64,000 bases of DNA from Ctena decussata (lineage: Eukaryota > Mollusca > Bivalvia > Lucinida > Lucinidae). Below are positions 23,789-35,045 of this stretch, piece by piece (within the stretch, counting starts at the first letter, position 1; the number at the start of each line of letters is the position of its first letter). The position numbers and the translations under genes were made by a program. Location: NCBI GenBank assembly GCA_963989385.1, contig OZ022503.1, positions 93,878,638-93,942,637 of the forward strand, in the 5' to 3' direction. Below the pieces are notes generated by a model. That model was not told where the DNA came from and did no database searches. It saw only the letters and a list, made by a program, of their open reading frames with translations.

Positions 23789-24206
23789 CCTGAAATACAT
23801 TATGGAATGTATTTAAAAGATGATTCAAAGTACAAATACCAGAGATAAACAATGACGATGCTGTCACATCAGTGACCTAATGGCAAATGCCTGAAAACAT
23901 GTTAAAACAACATAATGAAAGTCATGGTGGATGGAACCAAAAGCTCTTTGAATTCGACTTGTTTATTATCCCACCTTGCAGTAGATTGCTTTGTTATGAA
24001 ATACAGCTGTCTTTGAACTCATAAAACTAAGCTAAAACACACACAGTATTACTAAGCATGAACAAAGGTCCTAACATTATGATAAGTATTATACATTTTA
24101 CATACCTGAAATACATTATGGAATGTATTTAAAAGATGATTCAAAGTACAAATATCAGAGATAAACAATGACGATGATGTCACATCAGTGACCTAATGGC
24201 AAATGC
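23789..24206 (+). repeat. 102-bp direct repeat pair, 316 bp apart
   Basis: The units 23789-23890 and 24105-24206 start 'cctgaaatacattatggaat' and end 'cctaatggcaaatgc', and differ at only a couple of positions. The high identity points to a recent duplication inside the insertion. Confidence 0.85.
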
Positions 24207-24385
24207 ATCGAAGCATTGCATTAGCATACCATTATTTGGTAGTGAGTAAATAATGACCGTTACAAAATAACTGACAGGTCATCCTACCAGCTACACTACG
24301 ACTACTTGTACTAGTAAACTAAAGGAGGGTTATATGGACGTGGACCTAAAGGGAAGCAGGCTATTCGAATATGGAATTTATTCGC

Positions 24386-24942
24386 CCTATGACACTAAAT
24401 TTATGATAAACGCGATGACTGATTTTGAAATAGTGACTTTTTCATTTTTCGGTGGCGATGTTTCCCGTTCTCCCTCTCATGGGGTTTATATTTCTCAACT
24501 TATTCGGTTTGCTAGGCTGTCTAATTATGTGACTGACTTCAATGCACATAATACAATTTTAACTGCTAAGCTTTTCCAACAGGGATCTCGGTATTATAAA
24601 TTTCGAAAAGCTTTTTTCAAAATTCTATCGCCAACACTATGAATTGATTTCTAATTAAAGGTTGGATTTAAAAGTATTTTGCAACAGAGCCTATCGGAAC
24701 CACAAATTTATGGTGACTTAGTTTATAAATTCAAATAAAAAGAATGTAGGTAGCTCTGATTTTTCTGATCGGTTCAGAAAAATCGTCGTTCGTTACAAAC
24801 CTACTGGATATAACATAAAAGCAATGCTACAGTCTGCATGTTTAGTAGTTAACCCAATCATGGTTAATATCTTTGCTTTCCTCTTTAATTGCTCGCCGGT
24901 TGGTCAGGTATCAGACTCAATGATGGGTCTGACATAAAGCTA
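24386..24942 (+). pseudogene. Reverse transcriptase C-terminal part of YLDD retroelement (copy B)
   Basis: Starts within the 'YDKRDD' region and continues VTFSFFGGDVSRS, GVYISQLIRFARLSNY and FNAHNTILTAKLF. The main frame breaks near 24620. The rest is recoverable only across frameshifts and stops (EPQIYGDLVYKF, ACLVVNPIMV, DSMMG). An overlapping 102-codon frame beginning at the ATG at 24334 is a fusion of inserted sequence with the retroelement, not a gene start. Dead copy, more decayed than copy A. Confidence 0.85.
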
Positions 24943-25470
24943 CTTAGTTTAGTTGTTTGAGGAGGGGGGGGGCGGTTGCCCTGTCTGTTGCTTGGTTGAT
25001 GATCGGGTTCTAACTGATGTTTGTTTTTATGCTCCGGTATTTCGTTGGTGTTGTTCGACGTCCCAGGGGTTTCCTGGTGTAATAATACTTTATTTATGTC
25101 GAGTTCGCATCTCTGAATTCATCATAGGTCTTATACGTGGTTTGTTTGTTTCCGCTGATGATTCATGATGGGTAAGGAAACCTTCATGCGGACCAAACAG
25201 CTAACTAAATGTTTCGAACCACTGCAGAAGCAGAGGGCGAGGTTTGGATCCAGTAAAACTAGTTTAAGCCCCCACCCCCTCCTCCCCAGTAATTTTTTGC
25301 TGACCCTTCCAATGCGGTACTTCTTTTAGGGTTGCTTGATGTTACATTGTGCTATGTCCGATTGTCTATTTTCTTTGGCGGTTTGGTAACCTGTTTTGCA
25401 ACTCAATCTGCCTTTTGTTTTGTAAGTTTAAAATAAGATAGGTAACAAGAAATGTTACAGTATGTAACAA
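24943..25470 (+). mobile_element. 3' UTR of retroelement copy B, first part
   Basis: Follows the coding relic directly. Contains 'gatgattcatgatgggtaag', 'gaaccactgcagaagcagag' and 'taagtttaaaataagatagg'. The homology to 40205-40815 stops at about 25470, where another element begins. Confidence 0.75.
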
Positions 25471-26621
25471 ATGCCCCCGAAGGCCCCTTAAACTAACCTC
25501 TGATCCTGATTGTGACCTTGAACTTGGGCAAGAAAGCCCAAATCTTGCAAGTGAGACGCATTTTTATCATGCTTGACCTTTCTGTGAAGTTTAAAGAAAT
25601 TCACTTCAGCAGTCTCCAGTCAGTTTGGAGATATAATCCGACCTATGTGCCCTGATAGTGACCCTGACCTTGGGAATGAGCACCTAAATTTTATTTGTGA
25701 CTTACCATCTCATTATGTCTTACCATTTCAGGAAGTTTAATACAGTTTGCTTAAGAAGTCTTTTAAGTAATTGGGGAGAAACAACTTGACATTTGACCTC
25801 AGACTATGACCTTGGACTTGGGTGTGAAAGCCTATATCTTGTGTGTGGCTTACCTTCTCATTAAGCTTCATCTTTCTGTGATGTTTAAGGAAATTTGCTT
25901 TGGTACATTTCTGAGCAATTATTGAGACATTATTTGACATCTGACCCCAGAGTGCGACCCTGACCTTGGGTTTGGGAATATAAATATTATGTGTGACAAA
26001 CTTTCTCATTATTCTTTGTATTTCTGTGCAATTTGATGAAATTCAGTTATGTAGTTTTAAAGAAATCACAGAAACACTATTTGACCTCTTACCCCGACAG
26101 TGACCTTGACCTTTGGTTTGGAAATATAAATATTATATGTGACAAATCTTATCATTACTCTTTATATTTCTGTAAAATGTGATGAAATTCAGTTATGTAA
26201 TTTTTAAAAGTAATCACAGAGACACTGTTTGACCACTATCCCCCGACTGTGACCTTGACCTTGGGCGTGGGAACCAAACTCTTGTGCATGACACACTTTC
26301 TTATTGTGTTCTACCTTTCTGCGAAGTTTCATTAAATTTGCTTCAGTAGTTTATAAGTTATAGCTGAGACACGATTTAAGACATGATTTGACCTTTGAAC
26401 CAACTGTGACCTTGACCTTGGGCATGGGAACCAAACTCCTGTGCAAGACACACCTTCTCAACGTGTTCTATCTTTCTGTGAAGTTTCATCAAATTTGCTT
26501 CAGTAATTTTTAAGTTATCGCTGAGACACGATTTGTTACGGACGGACGGACGCACGCACGCACGGACTGACGGACAGACCATGCGATTTTCATATGCCAC
26601 CCGAAGTCCCTTCGGGGGCAT
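25471..26621. mobile_element. 1.15-kb element with 'atgcccccgaagg' inverted ends and 149-bp tandem units
   Basis: The left end atgcccccgaagg (25471-25483) is answered by the right end ccttcgggggcat (26609-26621). Between them are about seven units. The word 'tttctg' (or a close variant) recurs at 25579, 25725, 25873, 26021, 26167, 26316 and 26473, a spacing of 146-157 bp. Each unit has a tgaccttga(cctt)-like core. A 'gacggacggacgcacg' stretch lies just inside the right end. It sits in the 3' UTR of retroelement copy B. It encodes nothing, and the minus-strand frames in it are repeat artefacts. Confidence 0.8.
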
Positions 26622-26639
26622 AAAAATATATTTTGATGC

Positions 26640-26850
26640 TTTTTTGATTAGGCTAGCTGAATGACCACCTGTTTGGAAAAGAGCTGCTCATTCGGTTTAC
26701 CGTGCGTGTCTTTCGTGAGCTTCTGTCAATTTTTCAGTGTGTGTGTGTGTGCTTCTTTCCCTGTTGGTTTTGAGGGCGAGATGTGGGATTTGATTGCTTT
26801 TTCTTACGTACTAGACAGAGTTTGTCCTATATTTAGCGGTGCTTGAAAAT
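26640..26850 (+). mobile_element. 3' UTR of retroelement copy B, terminal part
   Basis: Resumes with 'ggctagctgaatgaccacct' and 'gagctgctcattcggtttac' and runs to 'gagatgtgggatttgattgc'. Together with 24943-25470 it forms one UTR split by the element at 25471-26621. Confidence 0.75.
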
Positions 26851-27414
26851 TCTGTCTTGCCCATGGGCTGAGACAGCTGACACGAGCTTGAATTCTGTGT
26901 ATCACTACGCGCTAACTGAAATCCGATGCGCCGGTCTTGGCAATTTTATACTGTATGTATTAGTTATTTATAGATCTAGGAATTGATTTCCACATCAATA
27001 AAATCCCAAGAAAGATTAATCATTCTTTATAATTCCATTATAAACTGTTTGTATGTCTTAAAGTCGGTAAAAGGTCAGAAAAAGTCCATGTTTCTCCGTG
27101 ACAAACACTGTCGAGGGTGCCGCCATTTTGAAGACGTTAACAACTGATGTTTGAAAAGACGTTACGTCACAATAAACGTCATACACGCGCTTGCTGTAGT
27201 CGTCTCAATACAAGGTTTGTTCTTTTATATGAACTTCAATCAGAAAATCCAAAAAATGCGGATTTGTCAAGGACCTAGTTTTTTGGTATTTGTTCACTAC
27301 AGAAGCCCTGAGGCTGACATGGTTGTACTACTTTCACTTGTACACATTCCAATGAAATAGGTCAAATATTTCCCCGTTCAATTTGAAATAACTATTATCG
27401 TAGGTAAGAAAAAT

Positions 27415-27564
27415 AATAAATCATTGGTCTCCGATGCGGACAGGGAAATCTCAATCCTCGGGCACAAGGGGTGTGTCGGAATCTCGACAAGCCTCGTTTC
27501 CGACACACCCCATGTGCCCTCGGGTTGGGATTTCTCTGTCTGCATAGGAGGCCAATGATTTATT
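27415..27564. repeat. 150-bp near-perfect palindrome
   Basis: The arm starting 'aataaatcattggtctccga' and ending 'ggggtgtgtcggaa' is mirrored by 'ttccgacacaccccatgtgc' ... 'aggaggccaatgatttatt', with about 68 bp per arm and a 14-nt loop. Few mismatches. It would form a strong cruciform or RNA hairpin and is likely a young MITE. Confidence 0.9.
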
Positions 27565-27991
27565 CTATTTAACTCCTGATCACTGTCTATCTTTTTAGTT
27601 TACTTATTCTAGCTGAAAATAATTGAGACGAACTATTAGCATACTTATATTATCATGCGGAGGCCCTACGCACACACAATCCGAGCTCTTATAGTATAAC
27701 CAGCCTTAATTTAGAGGATGCGATCTTGTATGTGATATGATACTATAAACCATAAACGTTGTATAAGCGACGGCAGTCCTGACAGAGAAGGAATTCATCA
27801 ATATAAGGAAAATACTAAAGGTACAATGGAACTTACGACAATGGGGCGTCATGTAAATTTTTGTGAAAATTTATGTTGTTGCGGTATTGTTTCAGAAGTA
27901 AAAATGGTTTGAAAAGTAAGATCCTTTGGAAGCAAAGAACACACCAATGAATAGGAAGTAGCATACTCGGTTTAATTGAGTCTGTTCATGA

Positions 27992-28158
27992 CAATAAAGA
28001 TAGCTGAGTTGCCACCTATTTGGGAAAGAGCTGCTGACTCGGCTTATCACTTGTAATTTATTGTTTGTTAGGATGTATTTGTCAATCTTTCCCTTTGATG
28101 TTGGGGATAGGATTTGGGATCTGCTTCAGTCAGTTCCTGAAGTGTAGTTACTCTTTGA
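27992..28158 (+). mobile_element. 5'-truncated retroelement 3' end
   Basis: Near-identical to 18241-18410: 'caataaagatagctgagttg', 'gaaagagctgctgactcggc', ending 'agtgtagttactcttt'. No coding part is retained. Confidence 0.8.
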
Positions 28159-29074
28159 ATTTGTAATAAAATGTGCCACAGCAGCCACGCCCCTAGCACT
28201 GGGATTTTGCGGAACTCTATTTTTAGAATTATTCAAATGAACTCAATGATCCCAAAGGACCAGAAAATATAAGCTGCATTATGCTGATGTACGGGGAGTA
28301 GGATGTATACAAGTAGGACAATTCTCAGGAACTGAGCACAAAACTAATCACCACCAAAGACAACATCACCGGCAGCCATGTCAACAACCATTTCCCATGT
28401 AGGTGGAAATGGGCTAGCCTAGACATCATAAACAATATATAAATAACCGACACAGCAACTAACAACTCATACAAACAAGAAGAGCCAGAAGTCTATTTTC
28501 TTTTTGTATGAATGACTTTTTGTTGAATTCTGGTATCAACTTTCATTTCGTATTCTTCGGGACGCACTTTCGGAGTAGACCTTTTGATTGCCAATTCTTG
28601 TAGCTCACTTCGGTTTCTCGGTTCTTCGCTAGCGTCAGAGCTTGATTCTCAGCATTTCATCCGTTATCTAGTTACACAGTTCGTTTTGCGTCGGTAGTCT
28701 AGGTAATCTATTCCAGACCGAAGCCTAAATGGACAACAGGTTCGTCTGCAAATTGAGATACAGTCATTTAGTAGTTAGTCAGTATACTCATTCAGTGGAC
28801 CAGTCGCCATTGTCAAAATTTCTTCGAGTCTCTTTTCAATCTCTCCTGCTGTCGTCCCATCATTGTGGAAATTCCACCTTATTCGCTTGGCCTTCCAAAC
28901 ATTAATAATTTCCTTGCATGAACTGTATTCGTTTTCTTTTTCGTTTTTTTCCAGAGGCAGCGGACATCAAATAAATACTAACACTATATCAAACGAATAT
29001 TTGGATTTAAATATGTGGTCTCCTTCTGAGACTACGAACTATTAAAAAACGAAACATTTCCTCACACGTTTGGT
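28159..29074. other. No gene seen
   Basis: Mixed-composition DNA without a recognised family or a spliced coding series. Confidence 0.4.
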
Positions 29075-29146
29075 TCCTATAGCACCTACCTTTACCGTCA
29101 GCTGCTTATATCCTATAGCACCTACCTTTACCGTCAGCTGCTTATA
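29075..29146 (+). repeat. 36-bp tandem duplication
   Basis: Two identical units (tcctatagcacctaccttta...) start at 29075 and 29111, and a partial third starts at 29147. Confidence 0.9.
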
Positions 29147-29202
29147 TCCTATCTCCTTTGGAGTGCAGGTCTTTTCTAATGAAAACTACGAAATGTATAC
29201 AC

Positions 29203-29419
29203 CAGGGGTCGTATTTACAAAACCACTCAAGTCGTTGCTATGCTGTTGCTTAGGCTAAATTTCTATAAGGAGATTCCCTACAACTTTGAATTTTACTCCG
29301 GAGGAACAGTCTTTTTCAGACTGCTCCGGAGCAAATTTCATAATTGGAGGGAATCTCCCTTAACGAAATTTAACCTTAGCAACAGCATAGCAACCAGTCG
29401 TTTTATAAATACGACCCCA
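29203..29419. mobile_element. Palindromic MITE with 'aggggtcgtatttac' ends
   Basis: The left end 'aggggtcgtatttacaaaac' and right end 'gttttataaatacgacccc' are inverted. The arms include 'gttgctatgctgttgct' with 'agcaacagcatagcaac', and the centre pairs 'ctccggaggaacagtct' with 'agactgctccggag'. About 217 bp, non-coding. Confidence 0.85.
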
Positions 29420-30127
29420 GAAATAAAAGATAACATTACATGATAAGCTTTTATTTATCAATAATGCAAAAATACATCAACATGATGGTCATGTTGATGT
29501 AATATAGCTAAAATTCGGGTATACATTTCACCAGATTCGTAAACCTTAACAAATTATCACTATCAAAACAACAGCATTTATGTTAAAAATCAAACGTTTA
29601 GAATTTCTGGAGGGATGTAAATAATTACCAACAAGAGAAAAACACCTGTTTTTATAAAGATTATTCACTTTTCCATGCAGTTTTCAGCTATAGTGAACAT
29701 ATTTATTGTGTAAGCATAGCTTAATTCTGCCTTTACAAATGATTTTAAAAGAAAATAAAAATATCCGGAAAATGGTCATACTTGCAGACTTAGTCACTTT
29801 AAGAAAATGCAGTGGCAGCGGGGAATCATTAAAGAAAAACTCGGAGATAATAGCACATATATTACATTGTCTATGTCTGCATATTTACATTGCCGTAGGT
29901 ATCTATGTCTGCATACTTACATTGCCGTAAGGTTTCACCGACACATATTTGCGATGTATATACCAATGGACAATTCCAATCTCACTTGTCATTCAAAACG
30001 TTTTATTCTTCGTATAGATTTCTGACTGTTTTCTGTGTGCTCTTTTACTTGATTTTGTAGTTCTTCTTTTGATCCGCTAAATTTTATACAAAGCTTGAAT
30101 TTATCATATTTACCTTGTGTTTATTAT
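29420..30127. other. No gene seen
   Basis: AT-rich. A locally duplicated 'atgtctgcatatttacattg' (near 29874 and 29908) is the only structure noted. Confidence 0.4.
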
Positions 30128-30245
30128 TCATATGGCGGGTGTATTATAATAGGCAAAATGTGCTTAATAGACGCGAGCACCTAATCACATCTCTTATTTT
30201 GGTCCATATCTGCGTATCTAAATAGAGTTTAGAACTATAAGTTCG
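30128..30245 (+). repeat. Dispersed repeat family R
   Basis: 'tatggcgggtgtattataat', 'gcgagcacctaatcacatct' and 'tggtccatatctgcgtatct' match 34905-35045 in inverted orientation and 20205-20290 in direct orientation. Confidence 0.6.
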
Positions 30246-30362
30246 GTACATAGACAAAGTTTACTTGTGTTAGTTATGTCATGTTCTCGGTTTATTTGTC
30301 ATTATTTCATTTACTTTGACACTTTTGATTCGTGCCGTTCTGTTTGAAACACTAGGCTTATT

Positions 30363-30799
30363 GGTGTTGAAATTTGATTTATGTGTTTACCGTGATGATT
30401 CATTGACGAGTTAGAGGGTTATCATGCGAACCGAACAACCAACTAAATGTTTTGTACCACTTCAGAAACTGAGGGTGAGGTTGGGCCAGTAAAATCGATT
30501 TAAGCCCCCCAGTAATTCATTACTGACCGTTCCAAGGCGGTAGTTCTGTTGTGGTTCTTTGTTGCCTGTTTTTGGTGTCAGAGTTTCTGTGATGTTTTAC
30601 CTTATGTATGTTATTATTATTTTTGGTTCGGTTTGGATTGCTGAGTGGCCACCTTTTGGGAACAAGCTGCTCACTCGGTTGGCCATATGTTCTCTGTATC
30701 TTGATTATTTGTAATCTTAGTTGTTTCCAACTATGGTTTGAGGGCTGGATTTGGATTTTGATTGTTTCAGTTCCTGGTCTTTGCATACTTTTTACTTTT
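30363..30799 (+). mobile_element. 5'-truncated retroelement 3' UTR, young subfamily
   Basis: About 397 bp nearly identical to 34180-34575 and, inverted, to 63633-63932 (ccgttccaaggcggtagttc, gctgagtggccaccttttgg, gagggctggatttggatttt, ending gcatactttttactttt). The high identity among copies implies recent retrotransposition. Small frames on both strands here are copied along with the UTR and are not genes. Confidence 0.85.
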
Positions 30800-31274
30800 A
30801 TATCCTTTGTCACCATTGTAATAATTTGCTAATTGCAGCTGTATAGAGTCATGGTGCCATGAGCATTTTTAAAATTATCATTTTGTCATCACTTCTACAT
30901 TTTGCGTTGTCCTGTAATTCCGAAGGCAACCCCCAGTTAATGAATATTTTTAAGGTGCACTGAATTAGATGCACAGTAAATGTCAAGCTCGCTAAACAAA
31001 ATTAGTTAGCCTCTTAAATTTGTAAAAGACTGGGAAAATCATGGTAATCTGCAAGGAAATTAGCTAGACAACCGAACCACAATCTGTGAATCTGTTTTGG
31101 CTAAACAAATTCCGACAAATAACAGCATCTGCATTTATTACTGCAGTATGGTTTTCTAATTTTCTGATATTAACGACAAAGCGCATTATTACAAGCCCAC
31201 CACTCACGCTGATTCAATTAAGAATTCTCAGTTCTGATTTATTGTTATCTAAGGGGATAAGACAAAGACATGAT

Positions 31275-31346
31275 CATTTGGCATGTTCGACATAGTTACT
31301 TGGGTAAACCCGAGCAATTCCTAGGTATTCTCCCGGGCAACTCGAA
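31275..31346 (+). repeat. Lone arm of the 6.5-kb palindromic element
   Basis: 'catttggcatgttcgacata', 'gttacttgggtaaacc' and 'cctaggtattctcccgggca' match 6455-6529. No inverted partner was found nearby. Confidence 0.65.
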
Positions 31347-31364
31347 GATATGTGCGGAGCCCTG

Positions 31365-31540
31365 AAAGTGCACTGAGTCAGGTGCTAGAATGCTGATCTA
31401 GCGGCCCTGAGATTGATTCCCGGAGGCTGAAATCCTTTCGTAAGGGGGGGTATTGTCTTTCATAACAGCGTTTCATTATCACCCTCCCGTCGTCCTGATA
31501 TGACTGAAATACTGTTGAATAGGACGTAAAATCGCGTAAT
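31365..31540 (+). mobile_element. tRNA-derived SINE with 'ctgaaatactgtt...gacgt' tail
   Basis: The head has a degenerate A-box region and a box-B-like 'gagattgattcccgga' near 31410. The tail 'atatgactgaaatactgttg' + 'aataggacgtaaaa' is the ending I associate with abundant bivalve SINEs. The tail is shared with 54262-54497. Confidence 0.65.
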
Positions 31541-33349
31541 CCACCCACCCGTCCATACATCGAAGGTATGTATACTGCACCCGATGAATCTGGATTTACG
31601 AGAAAAGTGTGCCTTCAGGTACATGAGGGCATCATCTAAGTCCTGCAAACTAAAGGGTTTTAGACATGTTATAAATTCAGGCTCTAAGAATAAATTTTCC
31701 CCAAACGTAACGTCCTTTCTCTGCGATCAACGGTTTTCGGATCAGACATGGTTTTCCATGCATTAACGTTAGCAAGCTCCTGAAGCCGATGTTGGAAACC
31801 GAGGCCGAAGGACGAGTTTCTCGATTTCTCCCGAAAAAATGTTTGGTCGCTGTTATTGCATAAATTCAACTACAATGCAACAAAAATAACTAAACTGTTT
31901 GGGCTGTATTCTTCGGCCTCATCGCCACTACCTACACGCGCAATGCATGTCTGTAAAAAAATCCTCGTTTCAAACTGTTGTCAGCTTCCGAATTTTAGCA
32001 GCAGCTTAAAAGTAATAATCATGTTCATCTAAGTTTTCTTTTGATGTCGTCTGCACTTCCATTTGTACAAATTCCATATTAGTATAACTCTTCCATACGA
32101 GTCATTTATGGATAACTGCGCATGCAATCTTGTCGCTTGTTGCTCTACTGACGGAGTATTGCCCTGCAACTTGCATAAAAATTCGCAAAGGCGGTCATTA
32201 TGGCACGTACTTAGAGCTCTGGTTTTGTGTCCGTTAGCGTTTACATCGATATCTATACAAAAACAATTTGATAATCTTGCAATTCCCGTTCCTAATCTAC
32301 TGCAACACAAACTTTAGGGGCAGCATCTGGTGGCCCGCTTTTGCTTTCAGAATAAGTAGAAAAGGGCGTCGTATCTATTAGTACTTTGGAAAAGGGATTT
32401 TGTAAAGATATACAAAGCAAAATGTCGTTGCAATTCAAATGAGATATTTTTTTTCCATTCTTAATTTATAATTTCATGGCAACATAAAGGTACATACATA
32501 AACAAATGGATAGGGCATTTAGTCATATTCACAAATAAAAATGACGTTTAATATTTGCACTTTCATGGTATAACAACAGCTTGAAACAAAACGACAATTG
32601 TTGTACGAGAACAAACTTTCCTGCGACTACATGTACAAGTGCCGGTAAGCACAATTCGCTAGATATCCTGGAACAAAATAACAGTCACCAATGTTTATCT
32701 GATATTATCCGATGCTGCAGACTTAGATCTTTCCACGTCGAAACTGCTCAACTGTATGACTCCTATACTTGGATTTTACTGACGCTTATCGCATTCGCTT
32801 TCGTTGACACACCAATAGTAAAGAGACACAAAATACATGCATGGAGAATTTGAGTTGTTTTCTAGTTGTAATCAGTTTGTTTTCCCTGCCTTTTAGTTGC
32901 ATGTTTGGCAGTGTCGTCCTTCAAGAAATTTGAGAAAGTGTGGCAGATAGACCTTGATTATTTGCCGGTATTCGGAAAAGATTTAAATCTGAAACTAGAC
33001 TAAGGCAGGAAGAAAAAACAGAAGCCAAGAGCAGAATTCTTTAGTCCACAAAACGCCAAGCCATTATGTGTCTGTTTACTACATACAAATATCATATCTT
33101 GGATATCTGTTTCAAAGCCCTACATATTAAGCCGAAGAACAATGCTCAAATGCAGGAAATGAACTGGGGTTAGAAGCCATGTTCTCAGTCTCACAGAAAG
33201 ATAGCAATCTTTTCAGGTCTTTCTACATTGAACATGTTCCCATTAATCCCGATCTATGTGACATCTTAAAAGCTACACCTGACTATGTTATTAATTAGGA
33301 GTTGGCGGGTTGTGATTTATGAATCTGCCACTTCCTGGATCTCATCATT
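31541..33349. other. No certain gene
   Basis: Overlapping frames on both strands at 32029-32317 (93 codons -, 84 codons +) and a + frame at 32581-32853 match no family I recognise and lack linked exons. No repeat recognised. Confidence 0.35.
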
Positions 33350-33492
33350 TGAGCCGGCACATGACAAAAGCAACAAAGTGGCATGTGCACCCAGCGAAGA
33401 CTCAGATCAGCCGGGGCATCGACCCAGCCTGATCAGAGTCTTTGCTGTACGCGTATGGATAACTTATTCCCTTAGCTACACCTGAAGCACAA
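33350..33492. mobile_element. Palindromic MITE, 'gagccgcgacacgac' family (copy 4, half element)
   Basis: Only the left arm and centre remain: tgagccggcacatgacaaaa, 'cacccagcgaagactcagat', 'cccttagctacacctgaa'. The right arm is missing. Confidence 0.7.
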
Positions 33493-33743
33493 AAAGGAGA
33501 CTGCGGCTAGTTTACTGCTGGAAAAGTATGTATCGTTAATGGTGAAGTAGATCTTTTTTGACGGACGCTGGGAAATTACGATATCAATAAAAGCACTAGT
33601 TATTATTATTTTTTTGTTATTTGTATGCTGTATTATTAAAAGTACGGAGGAACTCTACTGATTGACAACTGAAGGGAGACTAAGACTTCAATAAAATCTC
33701 GTAGTGCTGCATAAAAGTTCTCTATCTTAAACGCTATATTAGG

Positions 33744-34001
33744 ACTTTACACCAAGGCCTATCGGAACCAGAATTTTATGGTGACTTAGTATACAAATTC
33801 AAAAAGATTAAGGGTAGGACTGATTTTTCTGATCAATTCCAAAAAATAATAATACGTCACAAACGTATTGGCTATAATTTAAATGTTATGCGACAGTCTG
33901 CATGCTTAGTGATTAACCCAATCACGGTTGATAAGTTTGCTGCACTCTTTAATTGCACACCGGGGGATCGGTCGTCAGACTCTATGATGGCCCCGACCTA
34001 A
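33744..34001 (+). pseudogene. Retroelement C-terminal fragment (copy C), intact frame
   Basis: An uninterrupted frame of 85 codons to TAA at 33999. It reads TLHQGLSEPEFYGDLVYKFK, then FSDQFQKI, RIGYNLNVMRQSACLV, NPITVDKFAALFNCT and SMMAPT. It aligns throughout with the end of copy A. Everything upstream is missing, as expected from 5' truncation on insertion. The lack of stops suggests a younger copy than A or B. Confidence 0.9.
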
Positions 34002-34576
34002 ACCTATATATTTTAGTTGGTTGGGACCGGAGCCTTTTTGTCTGTTGCTTGGTCCACCGGGGCTCAACTGGTGACCTTCTTTTGCTTCAGATTTCCAGTG
34101 GGGTCGTTTGGCAGGACAGGGATCTCCACCTGTCAGACGGCCCGTTGTATCTGTTGAGTCCTCGTCTTTGCTTCTTCATGGTGTTGAAATTTGATTTATG
34201 TGTTTACCGTGATGATTCATTGACGAGTTAAAGGGTTATCATGCGAACCGAACAACCAACTAAATGTTTTGTACCACTTCAGAAACTGAGGGTGAGGTTG
34301 GGCCTGTAAAATCGATTTAAGCCCCCAGTAATTCATTACTGACCGTTCCAAGGCGGTAGTTCTGTTGTGGTTCTCTGTTGCCTGTTTTTGGTGTCAGAGT
34401 TTCTGTGATGTTTTACCTTATGTATGTTCTTATTATTTTTGGTTCGGTTTGGGTTGCTGAGTGGCCACCTTTTGGGAACAATCTGCTCACTCGGTTGGCC
34501 ATATGTTCTCTGTATCTTGATTATTTGTAATCTTAGTTGTTTCCAACTATGGTTTGAGGGCTGGATTTGGATTTTC
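34002..34576 (+). mobile_element. 3' UTR of retroelement copy C
   Basis: Runs from the stop through 'gtgatgattcattgacgagt' and 'ccgttccaaggcggtagttc' to 'ctggatttggatttt'. The homology to 30363-30799 then stops abruptly, so the last 40 bp or so of the 3' end are missing or replaced. Confidence 0.85.
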
Positions 34577-34904
34577 ATTAATTTCATTAATAATGTTAAG
34601 TCTCAAACTAGCGAGCAAAGTCGATTGATACGGCTTTCCGAAAGGAATAGTTAGAAATACAACATGTACGTCACAGTAGATGACTTGATGAAGCTTGGAA
34701 CAATCTTTCTTAACTGGTAACAATTTCTTTCACTCGTACCCTTCTTGGCCTTGTCAGTTTTCTCTAAAAAGCTCGTAGCCACATTGTAAATTAAGGTTGA
34801 GATAGTTCACCGAAGTAAATAATTAAGGTGTCTTCTTTTATTTTGTTTTTGCAGATTTACTCATCATACCATGTCATTGAAAGTGGTAAAGTACCCAAAT
34901 CATA

Positions 34905-35045
34905 AGTCCGAACTCGTAAGTCCTTTTAACATTGACAATTCCGGAATATATAGGATACACAGATATGGACCCCGAAATTGAGGTGTGATCAGGTGCTCGC
35001 GAGTAGTTAGCATCACCTGCCTGTTATAATACACCCGCCATATCT
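34905..35045 (-). repeat. Dispersed repeat family R, inverted copy
   Basis: The reverse complement of 'gaggtgtgatcaggtgctcg' and 'attataatacacccgccata' matches 30128-30245. The inverted pair encloses two retroelement 3' ends. Confidence 0.6.

Larger units (their letters stand above)
23433..24385. mobile_element. 953-bp insertion inside retroelement copy B
   Basis: Bounded by retroelement sequence that is contiguous in copy A. It begins with 'tttgtcacgg' (23434-23443), repeated exactly at 23709-23718. The 272 bp from 23437 to 23708 start TG and end CA, as a solo LTR might, but they also carry a tRNA-like stretch. A 102-bp direct repeat sits in the right half. No coding frame. Identity uncertain. 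Confidence 0.6.

Noticed and set aside
25471..26621. Regularly spaced repeats resembling a CRISPR array
   Set aside because: Units are diverged, about 149 bp long, contiguous without unique spacers, and the genome is animal.
32029..32317. Open frames on both strands of 84-93 codons
   Set aside because: No domain, no splice partners, and both strands equally open, so no basis for choosing either.
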